Shown here: piece by piece, positions 8,438 through 15,021 of the stretch
How the letters are laid out: each line of letters opens with the position of its first letter
Position numbering within the stretch: the stretch's first letter is position 1
Assembly: GCA_964585635.1 (NCBI GenBank)
Contig: CAZPEV010000010.1
Span: forward strand, 1-35,063
DNA from: CAZPEV01 sp964585635
GTDB taxonomy: Bacteria > Zixibacteria > MSB-5A5 > GN15 > JAAZOE01
Length of the DNA stretch: 35,063 nt
Direction: 5' to 3'
Program-made: the position numbers and the translations under genes
The notes under the pieces: model-generated
The model's database searches: none
Told to the model about the DNA's origin: nothing
Seen by the model: only the letters and a program-made list of their open reading frames with translations

Positions 8438-8854
8438 GTGGAGATAAGTGTTAACTGGCAGCAAGGCTTGAAATTTACCGGGATATCCCGCTTCGGTCAC
8501 CAAATCAGCACCGACGCTTCCCGGGAAGCCGGCGGGAACCAGGATGGGTATCAGCCGGTGGAACTCCTGATGTTCGCCCTGGCCGGATGCACCGGGATTG
8601 ATGTCATCAATATTGGGCGGAAGATGCGCCTGGATATCACCGGCTTGAGGATAACCGTCAATTACGACCAGAAGGAAGATTCCCCGAAGGTGATTGCCAA
8701 AGCCCACCTTGATTATGCTATCAACGGCAAGGACCTCGACCCGCAGAAGATCGAGCGGGCTATTCAGTTGTCGGAAGAAAAGTACTGTTCGGTTGGGGCC
8801 ACGCTGGCGGGGGTCACCAAGATTACGCATAGCTGTACCATTACGGAGGGATAA
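8438..8854 (+). CDS. OsmC/Ohr-family peroxiredoxin-like protein
   Basis: 138 residues, the normal size for OsmC-type proteins, which reduce organic hydroperoxides with two cysteines in the cytoplasm. The first conserved cysteine sits in ALAGCTGID (C51) and the second in KYCSVGATL (C117), the expected positions and contexts for the YhfA/OsmC branch. A GTG start is chosen because AGGAGG (8425-8430) lies 7 nt upstream and no ATG is better placed. The DUF302 gene follows after 3 nt, so the two are probably co-transcribed. Confidence 0.88.
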   Translation: MEISVNWQQGLKFTGISRFGHQISTDASREAGGNQDGYQPVELLMFALAGCTGIDVINIGRKMRLDITGLRITVNYDQKEDSPKVIAKAHLDYAINGKDLDPQKIERAIQLSEEKYCSVGATLAGVTKITHSCTITEG

Positions 8855-8857
8855 GAG

Positions 8858-9250
8858 ATGGATATCGAATACACCGTCCCGTCGCAGCGGCCGTTTGAGG
8901 CGGTCGCATCCGACGTCGAGCGATTGACCGCCGAGAAGATGTTTCGGGTGCTGCACATACATGATATCCAGGCGACGCTGGCCGAAAAAGGGTTCGCGCG
9001 GGAACCGCTCAAAATATTCGAAATCTGCAACGCCAAATTCTCGCATGAGGCCCTGCAGAGGGATATCGGCGTTTCCATATTCATTCCCTGCAAGATCAAC
9101 GTCTACACGAAAAACGGCAAAACCATGATCACGGCGATGCGCCCCTCGGCGATATCCCAATTCTATCCGCAGGCTGATCTGGAAAAGCTGGCGGGCGAGG
9201 TCGAAAAGGTCGTCATCGAAATCGTCGACCGCGCCGCCGCAGGACGATAA
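8858..9250 (+). CDS. DUF302 domain protein
   Basis: 130 residues that match the DUF302 layout: an N-terminal beta strand (YTVPSQRPFEAVASDV), the central IHDIQATLAEKGF segment, and the EICNAKFSHEAL...GVSIFIPCKINVYTKNGKTMI core. The family's biochemical role is unknown; members are small soluble dimers often found near redox or sulfur genes, as here next to OsmC. A GGAGGG ribosome site precedes the ATG. It is followed by the broken zinc-ribbon gene at 9275. Confidence 0.85.
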   Translation: MDIEYTVPSQRPFEAVASDVERLTAEKMFRVLHIHDIQATLAEKGFAREPLKIFEICNAKFSHEALQRDIGVSIFIPCKINVYTKNGKTMITAMRPSAISQFYPQADLEKLAGEVEKVVIEIVDRAAAGR

Positions 9251-9274
9251 TGAGAATGAATGGGGATTATCACC

Positions 9275-9487
9275 ATGCATCTGTATTAATATGAATGCCG
9301 GGAGTGTCATAATAGATTCGAGATTCTGGTCGGCCGGACGGTGGTCGACCAGTCGCCGGTTTGCCCGAAATGCGGTTCGGACAAGTGCGAACGGTTGTTT
9401 TCCACCTTCGCCGCCGCGGTCGGAAAATCGGGTGCGGCGCCATCCTGCCCCAAAGGCGGGCAATGCGGCAGCGGGGGATATTCCTGA
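9275..9487 (+). pseudogene. FmdB-type zinc-ribbon protein interrupted by an early stop
   Basis: Reading from ATG 9275, the codons are M-H-L-Y-stop-Y-E-C-R-E-C, then an open frame to TGA 9485-9487 (71 codons with the stop). FmdB/putative regulatory zinc ribbons begin MPxYEYxCxxC, so the TAA at 9287-9289 stands exactly where Glu (GAA) is expected, and His stands where Pro is expected. After it both zinc knuckles are intact (ECREC and CPKCG), followed by the usual ERLFSTFA and a Cys/Gly-rich tail. A GGGGATT ribosome site lies upstream. The gene is a very recent nonsense mutant or a sequencing error. Its function, if intact, is unknown. Confidence 0.72.
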
Positions 9488-9531
9488 GCGTAACCTGATC
9501 TGATCCGCCGTGCGCGGAGGAAGGTACGAAG

Positions 9532-10065
9532 ATGAATAAGCAAATGCTGGCCATGATCGCCGTCGTATCCGTCGCCTTTTTGATCTTTTATGGTGTGAAG
9601 CAAGGCTCGGAGAACGGCGGCGGCAACTGGCAGAACGATATAAGATGGGCCGATGCCGGCCTGACGAAGGATCAACTCACCACCGGCGGCAAGCCGGTCT
9701 ATCTGTTCTTCTACACCGACTGGTGCACCTTCTGCAAAAAGATGGAACGAGAGACTTTTGCCGACGCCACCGTCCAGAAATACCTCAACGACCGTTTTGT
9801 CGCCATTGCCATCAATCCCGAGACCGCCGGCGTCACCCATTTTATGGGTGAGGAGTTGAGCTACAAGGATCTGGCGGCCCGGCTGGGAGTAAATGGATAT
9901 CCGGCGTCGTTCTTCTTCACCGCCGAGGGAACGCTGATCGGCGGTCAGCCTGGTTATCTGGAGCCGACCCTGTTTGCCGATCTGACCCAATATGTCGGCG
10001 GGGGATATTATACGACCTACAAATTCCCCGATTTCCAAAAATTGCCGAGAGAGAAGCGATCGTAA
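9532..10065 (+). CDS. Membrane-anchored thioredoxin-fold protein
   Basis: 177 residues. A single N-terminal hydrophobic helix (residues ~6-21) should anchor it with the rest in the periplasm. The thioredoxin-like domain has the active site W-C65-T-F-C68-K and, later, a YPASFFF segment with the cis-proline of the fold (near residue 124). This resembles the thioredoxin_7/DUF255-like and SoxW-like group that keeps periplasmic thiols reduced or resolves disulfides; the exact substrate cannot be told. A GGAGGAAGG ribosome site precedes ATG. It follows the OsmC-DUF302-zinc-ribbon run on the same strand. Confidence 0.8.
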   Translation: MNKQMLAMIAVVSVAFLIFYGVKQGSENGGGNWQNDIRWADAGLTKDQLTTGGKPVYLFFYTDWCTFCKKMERETFADATVQKYLNDRFVAIAINPETAGVTHFMGEELSYKDLAARLGVNGYPASFFFTAEGTLIGGQPGYLEPTLFADLTQYVGGGYYTTYKFPDFQKLPREKRS

Positions 10066-10246
10066 CCACCGGGCCGGTTGCTTATACTTCCTGAGGCCCA
10101 GGCGAACGCCCGGGTCCCGCGTTGCCTTGCGTGGCAGATGAGAATCCGCAGCAGGCGGACCGTGCACAAATCGCCTCAATGACATCTTCGAGTATGCGCG
10201 TAATGTCTGGAAAGGCGATTGTTCACCTCTGAAGAAAGGATAAGCC

Positions 10247-10558
10247 ATGAAGTATCTTATCAGATTCTCTTTCCCGGCAGAGGCCGGAAATACCGCATTA
10301 CGCGATCCTCAGTTTGGATCGAGAATGAAGCAACTATTATCAGACATCAAGGCGGAAGCGGCATATTTCACAGCGGTGGACGGGCAGCGGGGTGGCTACA
10401 TCGTTCTAAATATGGATGATGCATCCCAAATCCCGGCCATTGCGGAACCCCTGTATTTTTGGCTGCATGCTGATGTTGAAATTATTCCGGTAATGGTCCC
10501 GCAGGATCTCGAGAAGGCGGGCACCGCAATTGCGGCCTCGGCCAAGAAATGGGCATAG
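10247..10558 (+). CDS. Small alpha/beta protein, DUF3303/ferredoxin-like fold
   Basis: 103 residues. It begins with a strand (MKYLIRFSFP), then a helix (FGSRMKQLLSDIKAEA), a strand pair with RGGYIVLNM, a helix and a final EIIPVMVPQDLEK strand/helix. That order is typical of dimeric alpha/beta barrel (ferredoxin-like) proteins such as DUF3303 or YCII-like ones; the assignment to one family is uncertain. A GAAAGGA ribosome site precedes ATG. It is separated from the thioredoxin gene by 181 nt in which nothing else is seen. Confidence 0.6.
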   Translation: MKYLIRFSFPAEAGNTALRDPQFGSRMKQLLSDIKAEAAYFTAVDGQRGGYIVLNMDDASQIPAIAEPLYFWLHADVEIIPVMVPQDLEKAGTAIAASAKKWA

Positions 10559-10566
10559 GTGAGTAG

Positions 10567-10661
10567 GTCGAAGCCCCAGGGCTTGCCCGCCAGTGGAGGG
10601 GTTTCGACTTTCCTTCATTCAGTGCCGGGCGATAGAAGGGAGTGGTAAGACGTGCCTCAAG
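10567..10661. repeat. Interspersed hairpin repeat, copy A (long form)
   Basis: Starts with an inverted repeat (GTCGAAGCCCC 10567-10577 and GGGGTTTCGAC 10598-10608) around a conserved core (GGGCTTGCCCGCCAGTGGA) and continues through a GATAGAAGGGAGTGG segment. It matches copy B (12514-12608) over 95 nt with about 17 differences. Copies C (11567-11612) and D (30646-30692) keep only the hairpin. Confidence 0.8.
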
Positions 10662-10670
10662 CACGTAGGT

Positions 10671-10778
10671 CAGCACGTAGGTCAGGTGCCCTGCGCACCT
10701 GACTATTTATTCCAATGTGATTGACAGCACGTAGGTCAGGTGCCCTGCGCACCTGACTATTTATTCCAATGTGATTGA
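10671..10778. repeat. Two perfect 54-nt tandem units carrying a REP hairpin
   Basis: 10671-10724 and 10725-10778 are identical. Each contains the palindrome TCAGGTGC-CCTGC-GCACCTGA, an 8-bp stem with a 5-nt loop. The 32 nt at 10676-10707 (and 10730-10761) recur exactly, inverted, at 11330-11361 and in the copy at 11466-11520, on the other side of the transposase. This arrangement is typical of a RAYT/REP element. Confidence 0.9.
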
Positions 10779-10808
10779 CAGAACCCGGTTATTGAACGAG
10801 CATTATGT

Positions 10809-11309
10809 ATGTCCAAATTGCGCCGGTATCATGAGAACGGCTATATCTATTTTATCACCAATGTGACCTATGCCCGGGAGCCGTTGCTGGTGGCGAACAT
10901 CGATATCCCCCAAAATGCGCTTGAGGCATGTAACTCGCGGTGTCCTTATGAATTGCCTGCCTGGGTTGTCTTGCCCGATCATTTTCATCTTGTTCTTGAC
11001 CCCGGGTCGGCGCATATTTCTGTTGTATTGCAGAGAATCAAGCTGAGTTTCGCGGCCCAGTATCGAAAGCGACACGGGCTGGTATCGAGACGGGTCTGGC
11101 AGCATCGGTTTTGGGATCATGTTATCCGCAGCCAGGAGGATATGAATCGCCACATCGATTATATTCATTTCAACCCGGTTAAACATGGTTTGGTTAACCG
11201 ACCGCAGGATTGGTCGCATTCATCGTTTGGCGAATATCTTCGACAGGGCTGGTATCTGCCCGAATGGGGTATGGTGGAACCCGTGGTGACGGGAGAATTT
11301 GGTGAATGA
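10809..11309 (+). CDS. REP-associated tyrosine transposase (RAYT), Y1/HUH family
   Basis: 166 residues, the usual RAYT length. The HUH metal-binding motif is PDHFHLVL (H58, H60) and the single nucleophilic tyrosine is Y118 in HIDYIHFNPVKHGLV, followed by the WxHSSF signature near the end. The family cuts and joins single-stranded DNA at REP hairpins. Here the gene is flanked by inverted copies of an identical 32-nt hairpin sequence, its presumed substrate. No strong ribosome site precedes the ATG, so translation may be weak, as is common for RAYTs. All key residues are present, so the enzyme may be active. Confidence 0.93.
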   Translation: MSKLRRYHENGYIYFITNVTYAREPLLVANIDIPQNALEACNSRCPYELPAWVVLPDHFHLVLDPGSAHISVVLQRIKLSFAAQYRKRHGLVSRRVWQHRFWDHVIRSQEDMNRHIDYIHFNPVKHGLVNRPQDWSHSSFGEYLRQGWYLPEWGMVEPVVTGEFGE

Positions 11310-11310
11310 T

Positions 11311-11520
11311 GGGTGAACCGAAAGAGAATAATAGTCAGGTGCGCAGGGCACCTGACCTACGAACTNNNNNNNNNNNNNNNNNNNNNNNNNNNNNNNNNNN
11401 NNNNNNNNNNNNNNNNNNNNNNNNNNNNNNNNNNNNNNNNNNNNNNNNNNNNNNNNNNNNNNNNNGGGTGAACCGAAAGAGAATAATAGTCAGGTGCGCA
11501 GGGCACCTGACCTACGAACT
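11311..11520. repeat. Right-hand REP array, interrupted by an assembly gap
   Basis: 55 nt at 11311-11365 and 55 nt at 11466-11520 are identical and contain the inverted copy of the left-hand REP hairpin. They abut the two ends of a 100-N run (11366-11465). The assembler probably stopped in a tandem array of this unit, so the true copy number is unknown. Confidence 0.85.
11366..11465. other. Assembly gap (100 N)
   Basis: A run of 100 N, probably a placeholder length, lies inside the right-hand REP array. Confidence 0.98.
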
Positions 11521-11566
11521 ATACGATTATTCGGTATTCCGGAATCCGAGATCAATTAACGAGCTT

Positions 11567-11612
11567 GTAGGTCGAAACCCCGGTGCTTGCCCGCCTGTGG
11601 AGGGGTTTCGAC
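11567..11612. repeat. Interspersed hairpin repeat, copy C
   Basis: Perfect 11-bp inverted repeat: GTCGAAACCCC (11571-11581) with GGGGTTTCGAC (11602-11612), with the same core as copies A, B and D. This is the best-preserved stem of the family. Confidence 0.8.
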
Positions 11613-11634
11613 ATCCCTTTCCATCGGACATGTC

Positions 11635-11659
11635 CTTGGCTCACGGGGTGTGCGCCAAG
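11635..11659. repeat. CTTGGC hairpin repeat, copy 1
   Basis: CTTGGCTCAC and GTGCGCCAAG pair with one mismatch. The same hairpin, perfect, occurs at 14073-14098, and both are followed by CACAA. Confidence 0.65.
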
Positions 11660-11672
11660 CACAAGAACCCGG

Positions 11673-11702
11673 TTGACTTTCAACGGACGGCTACCCTATC
11701 TT
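11673..11702 (+). promoter_or_regulatory. Putative promoter of the beta-barrel gene
   Basis: TTGACT (11673-11678), an 18-nt spacer and TATCTT (11697-11702), 120 nt before the ATG at 11822. Fair match only. Confidence 0.4.
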
Positions 11703-11821
11703 GACTGAGAGTTGACCCCTTTAGGGGAAATCATGATTAACCGTTGTTGTTTGGCCACCGGCGAAGGGGCTGCAACGTGAATCGACAAACGGCTACAGCC
11801 AAGACGAAGCAAGGAGGCAGT

Positions 11822-12481
11822 ATGAATAAGCTGGTAGTGGCGATAGGTTTGGTCCTGCTTTTCAGCGTCTGCGTAAGTGCGCAGCCGGAAGGCATCGGCG
11901 TGACAGGCAAAGGACTGAAACTCGGTGTCGATATGGCCAAAATCCATACGAGCATCGACGCCTTGAACGAGTATCTCGGCACCAAGACCGGATTTACCGG
12001 GGGCGCATTCCTCACCTACAACATCAGCCGCCGGTTCGCGCTGCAACCGGAGGTTCTGTATGTCACGAAGGGGGCCAAGAAAGGTATCTTTATATTCAAC
12101 GTGAGTTGGAACCTGAATTATATCGAAATCCCAGTCCTGCTGAAGTATGGTTTTGCCACTAATGGCCGAACGAAACCGAACCTGTTTGTCGGGCCTGCCC
12201 TCGGTATATTGACGAGTGCCAACGTCTCATTTATCGGCACGTCGTACGATGTCAAAAGCGCCATGAAGACCACGGATATCGGCCTGGTTTTCGGCGGAGG
12301 ATTCGACCACAAGTCCTTCACCTTCGATGCCAGATATACGCTGGGAATGGGCAATATTGTCGATGTCGCAAAGAAAGTGAACGAGCTTACCGGGGCTGAA
12401 AGCGGAGACTTTTACTATATCACTGACAACCCCAGTGCCAAGAACAGAAATGTCTCGTTCATGTTCGGCGTCAGATTCTAG
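11822..12481 (+). CDS. Outer-membrane beta-barrel protein (porin-like)
   Basis: 219 residues. The start is placed at ATG 11822 rather than further upstream, because AAGGAGG lies 5 nt before it and a clean signal peptide (MNKLVVAIGLVLLFSVCVSAQ) begins there. The mature part is alternating amphipathic strands (RRFALQPEVLYVTKGAK, NYIEIPVLLKYGF, KSFTFDARYTLGMGNI) ending in a terminal Phe (SFMFGVRF), the mark of an outer-membrane barrel. It resembles the OMP_b-brl_2/PorT-like group with about eight strands. What it binds or transports is unknown. It stands alone within the repeat island. Confidence 0.82.
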   Translation: MNKLVVAIGLVLLFSVCVSAQPEGIGVTGKGLKLGVDMAKIHTSIDALNEYLGTKTGFTGGAFLTYNISRRFALQPEVLYVTKGAKKGIFIFNVSWNLNYIEIPVLLKYGFATNGRTKPNLFVGPALGILTSANVSFIGTSYDVKSAMKTTDIGLVFGGGFDHKSFTFDARYTLGMGNIVDVAKKVNELTGAESGDFYYITDNPSAKNRNVSFMFGVRF

Positions 12482-12513
12482 CGGTATGCTGTAAAGAGCT
12501 ACGGAATTTGAAG

Positions 12514-12608
12514 GCCGAAACTCCAGGGCTTGCCCGCCAGTGGAGGGTTTTCGACGCCTCTTTGATCAGAGTCGGGCGATAGAAGGGAGTGGCAAAATGT
12601 GGCTCAAG
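12514..12608. repeat. Interspersed hairpin repeat, copy B (long form)
   Basis: About 82 percent identical to 10567-10661 over 95 nt by hand alignment. Its right end contains the ribosome site and first four codons of the small membrane protein at 12597. The matching spot in copy A reads ACG instead of ATG. Confidence 0.78.
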
Positions 12609-12818
12609 TTCTATTTGATCATCTCCGGATTCATTTTCTTGATGGTTAGCATCCTTCACTTTTTCAGGCTGCTGTATCAATGGCCGATCACGGTGGGCAC
12701 CTGCGTGATCCCCCAGTGGCTGTCGTATTTCGGATTCCCGGTGGCGCTGGGGTACTTTGTCTGGGCCGCATGGCTTCTCTTTTCGAAGCTGGGCCAGCCA
12801 AGGCATGAGGTTGGCTGA
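12597..12818 (+). CDS. Small two-helix membrane protein
   Basis: 73 residues, no family recognised. Two hydrophobic helices (residues ~4-24 and ~42-62) are joined by a short loop (QWPITVGTCVIPQW). The ATG at 12597 is preferred because AAGGGAG stands 10 nt upstream and the helices then begin at once; a longer version would add 19 polar residues read from a repeat. The ribosome site and start codon lie inside repeat copy B. It may be a real small inner-membrane protein carried with the repeat. Confidence 0.55.
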   Translation: MWLKFYLIISGFIFLMVSILHFFRLLYQWPITVGTCVIPQWLSYFGFPVALGYFVWAAWLLFSKLGQPRHEVG

Positions 12819-12840
12819 AATTGGGCAACGCCATTCCCTA

Positions 12841-12917
12841 TCCCCAAAGGGGACTGGGATACCTGTTGGCAATTGCGGAGGATAGTCAAGAGCACCCGCC
12901 GCGGCGGACTTCTGATC
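12841..12917. repeat. 77-nt direct repeat, left copy
   Basis: Matches 14105-14181 with 6 differences in 77 nt. It includes the small palindrome CCCCAAAGGGG and the self-complementary CGCCGCGGCG. Together the copies bracket the DUF5677-like gene. Confidence 0.82.
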
Positions 12918-12946
12918 GACGGACCTGGTAACGATATTTGCCCAGG

Positions 12947-13804
12947 CTATTCTTTGCCAATATATTCTTCGTGCTTACGCGCCATGTCTAGAAACCACCT
13001 ATGAATGACCTGCAATCGCTGTGATATTTCAGTATTAGGAGCGAGCGCACTCACATATCTCTGCGCGGCATTGGCCACCAGTATGGATATGCCCTCTAAT
13101 GATTGCGCCGCGGGTTTAGCGTAGTCAATATTGGGGTACCAGTATCCTTCTTTTTGCCTCAAATTGTATGTCGTCAATCCTGACCAACTGCCATGTGTTA
13201 GCCTACTCAAGTTCCCATATACAAAAATATACTCACGCTCCATGCCGCAGGCCGCTGCCCTTTCCTTAACCTTCCCCCAGCTCTTCCAATCGGAAGGCTT
13301 GACCTCTTCCAATTTATAACCTGCTGCATCAAATGCGCTCTTAATAGAGCCTTCAATACGTGCCTGTATGTAGGGATTGCCATATCCGGTCCCTTTATTT
13401 TTTCCGACTTCATTATAGACCCTTCTATCGGCTGCGAGGGAGGATCTGAGGAATTCATCGAATTTCTTCTTATCGGGTTTAAAGCATAAATATGATAGAT
13501 CAATCGCCGTATCGCATGCAGAACGCGCCAGCAGCAATGCGATTTCAGTTCTATTGTTGCGTATAAGCAATATATATGTATCATATATTTTATATAATTG
13601 AACCATAAGGCCCATTAGCACAGCGAAATGAATCGGTTCCATCACAATCTGTGGAAGAAGGCGAGCGCTCGTGGAAAAAGAACGTAGGAGCTCATTAGCT
13701 GCACAGATTACATCTTCCATGAATGAGCCCTCGTCGCTCCTTAGCCGATCCAATGCTGGGAGATTTAGTGGCTCGGCATCCTCGCGTATGCCATTATATT
13801 TCAT
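12947..13804 (-). CDS. DUF5677-like protein
   Basis: 285 residues, soluble, mostly helical. A central helix-rich part (ALLLARSACDTAIDLSYLCFKPDKKKFDEFLRSSLAADRR) and a late RLTHGSWSGL segment resemble DUF5677, a family of unknown function often found in variable, mobile or defence-linked regions. The assignment is from pattern memory. Base composition is visibly more AT-rich than the neighbouring operons, and the gene sits between two 77-nt direct repeats, so recent acquisition is likely. AAGGGA lies 7 nt before the ATG. No partner gene is present. Confidence 0.62.
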   Translation of the reverse strand: MKYNGIREDAEPLNLPALDRLRSDEGSFMEDVICAANELLRSFSTSARLLPQIVMEPIHFAVLMGLMVQLYKIYDTYILLIRNNRTEIALLLARSACDTAIDLSYLCFKPDKKKFDEFLRSSLAADRRVYNEVGKNKGTGYGNPYIQARIEGSIKSAFDAAGYKLEEVKPSDWKSWGKVKERAAACGMEREYIFVYGNLSRLTHGSWSGLTTYNLRQKEGYWYPNIDYAKPAAQSLEGISILVANAAQRYVSALAPNTEISQRLQVIHRWFLDMARKHEEYIGKE

Positions 13805-14072
13805 CGTTAATCCCTTACCTGCTATCCAAACCGGTAGCCCATATCTTGACGGAGTCTGTAGATCAAACGCCCGGCACTCCTGACAACTCCTACCCTCTCC
13901 CCATCATTTTCCGGATCGACCCGCCGCGGAAATATTGACTGCTTCCCAATATGGTTGATGCAGCCCTACTGCTTCTAGCACTGGGCCTGAAATACCCATT
14001 TTGATTTAGTGCAATATATTTCAAATATGCATAATCCCCGGATCAACGACAATCCTTTTCTTTAGGCATACC

Positions 14073-14098
14073 CTTGGCGCACGAGGGCGTGCGCCAAG
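14073..14098. repeat. CTTGGC hairpin repeat, copy 2
   Basis: Perfect 10-bp stem CTTGGCGCAC/GTGCGCCAAG with a 6-nt loop. It is the second copy of the hairpin at 11635-11659 and stands just before the right 77-nt direct repeat. Confidence 0.7.
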
Positions 14099-14104
14099 CA
14101 CAAA

Positions 14105-14181
14105 TCCCCAAAGGGGACTGGGATACCTGTTTGCAATTGCGGAGGATAGTCAGGAGCGCTCGCCGCGGCGGGCTCCTGATC
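14105..14181. repeat. 77-nt direct repeat, right copy
   Basis: 71 of 77 positions match 12841-12917. In this copy TCAGGAGC and GCTCCTGA form a perfect 8-bp stem; in the left copy the stem carries mismatches. Confidence 0.82.
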
Positions 14182-14359
14182 TGCCAGACTGACCTACAAG
14201 GCTCCTAGTTATTTACCATACAACAGATTACGAGAGTTGATGCCCGTAAATTGCCTCTGAATGATGGGTGGAAATGGCCTTTCCGGAAAAGGCCGACGGC
14301 AGGGAATTTTTTCAGAAAAAGACTGGAACTTTCCCAAAAAATGACGTATTATCCAGTAA

Positions 14360-14375
14360 TTGACTGGAAAGTCAA
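14360..14375 (+). promoter_or_regulatory. Palindromic operator candidate upstream of the efflux TetR
   Basis: TTGACT-GGAA-AGTCAA is a perfect 6+4+6 inverted repeat, 22 nt before the TetR start. A TATTAT -10-like box is at 14347-14352. GACTGGAA also occurs at 14321-14328, suggesting a second half-site. Confidence 0.45.
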
Positions 14376-14397
14376 ATTTTGACTGAAGAGTGTTGAT

Positions 14398-15021
14398 ATG
14401 GAAAAGCCGACTTTCAAGCGGAAAGAGCGGGAGAAGGAAGCCCGGCGCGAGGCGATCCTCGATGCCGCCGTCCGTCTGTTCGAGCGCAGGGGGAATTACG
14501 AACCGACGCTGGATGAGATCGCGTCCGAAGCGGAGCTGTCTAAAGGCACGATCTACAACTATTTCAAGGACAAGCATTACCTGTTTGCGGCGCTTCTCCT
14601 GCGCTGCCATGAAACGGCGCAGAAACACCTGGCGGAAATCATTGCCGGCAATCAAACCCTGCCGGAGCTGATACGCACCATTCTTGATTCCATCGAGAAG
14701 TCGCTGGGCGACAAGTATCTGTTCCAGATATTCGTCTCCGCCGGTTTGCAGATGCCCTAGGACCTGCAAGTGGAGGTATGCTCGCAGTGGCGGGAACAGG
14801 AACGACAGTCGACGCAGTTACTGGCCGATAAACTGGCCGTCACGCCGGAATCGACCGGCTTGACGCCGGCCGAACATATGGCCGGGGCCAAGATGATCCT
14901 GGGGGCAGTACATTACTATATCTTCGCCACGGCCGGGGATTCCGCCTATCGGCCGCCGGCGGAGGAACTGGACACATTCGCCCGGATGGTGACCCGGGCT
15001 TTAACTACGGAGCACGCTTGA
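14398..15021 (+). pseudogene. TetR-family repressor of the efflux operon, interrupted by an amber codon
   Basis: One continuous frame of 208 codons with a single TAG at 14758-14760. The N-terminal part keeps the TetR helix-turn-helix (AILDAAVRLFERRGNYEPTLDEIASEAELSKGTIYNYFKDKHYLF). The frame resumes immediately with a normal ligand-binding helical tail up to TGA 15019-15021, which overlaps the TolC start by one base. As read, a 120-residue protein with the DNA-binding domain but little of the ligand/dimer domain would be made. Restart at GTG 14770 is possible but has little sense alone. The original protein (~207 residues) presumably repressed the downstream pump. The stop may be a true mutation or an assembly error. 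Confidence 0.75.

Larger units (their letters stand above)
13805..14397. other. Intergenic region with repeats and the efflux operon promoter area
   Basis: 593 nt without a gene. It holds the upstream region of the leftward DUF5677-like gene, the perfect CTTGGC hairpin (14073-14098), the right copy of the 77-nt repeat (14105-14181) and the operator-like palindrome before the TetR gene (14360-14375). Confidence 0.55.

Noticed and set aside
8402..9463. A 353-codon leftward open frame opposite the OsmC and DUF302 genes
   Set aside because: Both rightward genes have clear families and ribosome sites; the leftward frame has neither.
10671..10778. Possible CRISPR array
   Set aside because: Two directly abutting 54-nt units without variable spacers; the hairpin and the adjacent RAYT explain them.
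10567..12608. Integron attC sites
   Set aside because: Repeat ends lack the RYYYAAC/GTTRRRY core sites and no integrase is present.
9275..15021. Stop-codon reassignment to explain both internal stops (TAA and TAG)
   Set aside because: Other genes here end normally at TAA and TAG (for example fumC at TAG), so both stops act as stops.
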